Shown one piece after another: positions 61,828 to 64,000 of a DNA stretch of 64,000 nucleotides. The stretch lies in assembly GCA_963800275.1 (NCBI GenBank), contig CAWDAI010000001.1, positions 354,599 through 418,598 of the forward strand, written 5' to 3'. Numbering within the stretch: position 1 is the stretch's first letter; every line of letters begins with the position of its first letter. Position numbers and translations under genes: made by a program. This DNA is from JAFMJV01 sp963800275. GTDB lineage: Bacteria > Chloroflexota > Limnocylindria > Limnocylindrales > CSP1-4. A model generated the notes under the pieces. The model was not told the DNA's origin, searched no databases, and worked only from the letters and a program-made list of their open reading frames with translations.

Positions 61828-63234
61828 GGTCGATTCCAGCCTAGCCGACGCGAGGTTCCGGGTGTCTCCGCCAGGCTCATCTCCGCCGCTGAGCCGGCCG
61901 GTGTCTCTCGCTGTGCGATCGAGTGGATGGCGACCTGATTGCCCACGTCGTGGCCGGCCCGCTCGGAGAGCAGCCAGCGCACCTCCAGCAGGTCACAGTA
62001 GGCCTGGACCGGATCCACGTCGTCGCCCAGCACCTCCAGCATCTGGCCCACGGCCGGCTCGAAGATCTCCAGCGTCCAGCGCGCACCATCGTGCCTCGTC
62101 AGCTGGCGACCGGCCTCACCCTCCTTGGAATCCCAGTCGCCGGCCCAGCCCATGCCCGCCCACGCCGTGAGGTCGTTGAGCAGGATGGCCGACTGGCCCT
62201 CGCCGGCCTCGATGCCGGTCAGCTGGCGCAGGCGACGAGAGTGGTAGTCGCGGCCAGCCACGGCCACGCGCAAGCGCAGGTCGTCGGTGCCGTCCTCGCC
62301 CGGCTCCAGGATGACCTCGTCCACCACGTAGCCCAGCTCATGCAGCTTGGCCAGGCGCTTGTCCACGCGATAGCGCTTGTCGGGGTGGATGGTCACATCT
62401 TCGTGGAGCACCGCCCACAGTGCCTCGTAGCGATCGCGGATGGACAGGGCGGCCTCGAAGTCGTCGTCCATCTCCTCCATGGACTTGCCGTTGAGGATGC
62501 CCATGTCGGCGAGGTCACCGGCCACGTTCTCGATGGCGATCTCGATGTCGGTCTCGCGCTGGCCGGCCGAGAGCTGCCCGTGGAGCTCGCTGGTCTCGCC
62601 GTCCACCAGGTGGGCCTGCAGTCGCTGGCCGTCGCGCATGAGCAGGGTGTTGGCCAGGGAGCAGTCGCCCCAGAAGAGCCCCATGCGGTGGAGCTCCACG
62701 AGCAGACCGGTCATGGAGTCGAGCAGCTGGTCGCGATAGCGGTGCGCCCCCTGTGGCAGGCGCGTGAACAGGCGCCGGAACTGGAGCGAGCGGGCGAGGT
62801 AGCGGGTGAGGATGATGGCCGAGTCGTCGCCGGTGCGAGTGACCAGGCCACAGGCGCGGACGGCAGCGCGCGCCGCGCGACTCGAGCTGGCGTAGCACCT
62901 CGTATTCCCTCTGGCCCACCGCGATGGGCAGTTCCTTGAGCGCGATGATGCTGCCGTCGACCACCACGAACCGGACCGTATGCCGGCTGGCGCCGACGGG
63001 CAGGTCTACGAACTCGAGGTCCGGGCCTGACCACGCGGCCAGCGGGGTGTCCCAGGGCATGCCCACGAGCGCGCGATCGGACTCGCGGAAGCGCATCGTG
63101 ATCCGGCCCGGGTCGATGAGCTGGGTCGCTTCGGGCGGGACCAGGTCCGGGTCGTGCTCGGGGCCGCGCATGGGTTCGCCGTCCCAGACGAGAGTGGCGT
63201 CGCTGAAGGGTTCGTGTCCGACCTGTGTGTCCAT
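61824..63234 (-). CDS. DUF4032 protein (kinase-like), frameshifted
   Basis: A 469-residue protein when one extra base near 62874 is removed (3n+1 as sequenced). The kinase-like core has GLFWGDCSLANTLL, resembling the catalytic loop of lipopolysaccharide-kinase-like proteins (D then N five residues on), followed by VDGETSELH in place of the DFG segment. The N-terminal part holds MRFRESDRALVGMPWDTPLA and a conserved lysine in SIIALKELPIA. DUF4032 proteins are of unknown function. Coupling to a sulfotransferase (4-nt overlap) suggests modification of a cell-surface glycan or lipid (inference). Confidence 0.82.
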
Positions 63235-63310
63235 CGGGCGCAAGTCTAGGGCCTGCGGCCATCGAGCCACGCTCCGGTGGCGGCCGGCCCACACCCGATA
63301 CGATTAGCGC

Positions 63311-63984
63311 ATGACCTCCGCTCCTTCCCGCCCCTCGCGCACCCTGCCCGGGCCCTGGCGGGCCGTGGTCTTCGACATGGATGGCCTCCTCGTCCACTCC
63401 GAGGTTCGCTGGCACCAGGCCAAGCTTCCCGGCTCTTTGCACGACACGGCGTCGAATTCCGTGACGACGACCAGTGGGCCGTCTTCGGCGCCGCCGAGCT
63501 GGACTCGGCCTGCATTTCACGCGCCGCTTCGGGTTGCCCGACAGCGAGGTGACGGCCGTGCGGGACGAGTACATGGAGATCGTCCATGAGCTGATGCGGG
63601 AGCCGGCCCAGATCACCTCCGGCGCGGTCGAGCTGATCGACCATCTCTCGGGCCGCGTGCCCCTGGGCCTGGCCTCCAACACGCGCCGGTCGCTGGTCGA
63701 TGCGATCCTCGCGACCACACCCTTCGCCGGCCGCTTCGACGCGGTCGCGACCGGCGATGAGGTGCGGCCCAAGCCCGCCCCGGATGTGTACCTGCTGGTC
63801 TGCGAGCGCCTGGGCGTCTCGCCGTCCGGACGCGGTTGCGCTCGAGGATTCGCCGCTCGGCGCTCGAGCCGCGATGGCGGCGGGCCTGTACTGCATCGGC
63901 GTGCCCAGCCATCCAGGCGAGCCGCTGACCGAGGCCCATGAACGAGTGGCCTCGTTGCTGGAGCTGCTGCCGACGGCCGCATGA
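63311..63984 (+). CDS. HAD-superfamily hydrolase (beta-phosphoglucomutase-like), frameshifted
   Basis: About 220 residues when three apparent frameshifts are bridged (about 63430, 63510 and 63829). Motif I is AVVFDMDGLLVHSE (nucleophile Asp and the DxD pair). The cap begins HQAK and passes through LFARHGVEFRDDDQWAVFGAA and RFGLPDSEVT. Motif II is LGLASNTRR, motif III lysine is in VRPKPAPDVY, and motif IV is ALEDSPLGARAA. The family includes beta-phosphoglucomutase and sugar-phosphate phosphatases, which would fit the carbohydrate context. As sequenced it is not translatable; I suspect sequence error. Confidence 0.75.
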
Positions 63985-64000
63985 CCACCCAGCAATATAA

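Overview
The window is a strongly G+C-rich, gene-dense bacterial chromosome segment. Genes are mostly in short, tightly overlapping operons with GGAGG-type ribosome binding sites. No rRNA, tRNA, CRISPR array or phage was seen. The gene set (deazaflavin-family nitroreductase, DUF4032 protein, fused trehalose-6-phosphate synthase/phosphatase, many ATPase-less sugar importers, SCO1/PCuAC copper proteins) fits a soil or freshwater Chloroflexota lineage or a deep actinobacterium. The taxonomy is an inference; no marker gene here settles it.

Layout. (1) 1-6779: carbohydrate operon with a sugar-binding protein (partial), two permeases, a URO-D-superfamily protein, a GH31 alpha-glycosidase and a LacI regulator. 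(2) 6.9-23.7 kb: housekeeping and envelope genes: DUF1269-like protein, tryptophanase-type lyase, a secreted protein of unknown function, M23 peptidase, AzlCD, a Zn/Mn ABC importer behind a palindromic operator, SCO1 + PCuAC + DsbA-like proteins, HdeD-like protein, NDH-2, S51 peptidase, Ddn-type nitroreductase divergent from MarR, and a BOF protein. (3) 23.7-27.9 kb: fused OtsA-OtsB and NAD-malic enzyme. (4) 27.9-37.3 kb: starch locus with malEFG, a secreted multidomain GH13 amylase and a divergent GH57 enzyme. (5) 37.3-37.8 kb: IS481-like remnant and a small triple repeat. (6) 37.8-48.2 kb: xylan-type locus with binding protein, two permeases, GH3, an unknown protein, xylulokinase, a divergent LacI and an acetyl xylan esterase. 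(7) 48.2-59.1 kb: beta-glucan/mannan oligosaccharide locus with an Opp-type ABC system, GH1, GH5, LacI and a divergent GH130 phosphorylase. (8) 59.2-64 kb: a 38-residue membrane protein, an Amt-tail-like ORF, the only MsmK/UgpC-type ATPase in the window, a sulfotransferase, a DUF4032 protein and a HAD phosphatase.

How it works together: three CUT1-type sugar importers (loci 1, 4, 6) encode no ATPase. The MsmK-like ATPase at 59.7 kb is the obvious shared motor. Each importer sits with the glycosidases that process its substrate, and three LacI repressors control the loci. In all four binding-protein operons a strong RNA hairpin lies 22-34 nt after the binding-protein stop and before the first permease, a layout expected to give excess binding protein.

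Data quality: from 37.8 kb onward eight genes carry about thirteen apparent frameshifts, at least eleven of them explained by one extra G or C. The first 37 kb has none. These genes are annotated across the shifts. I think sequence error is the likeliest cause.
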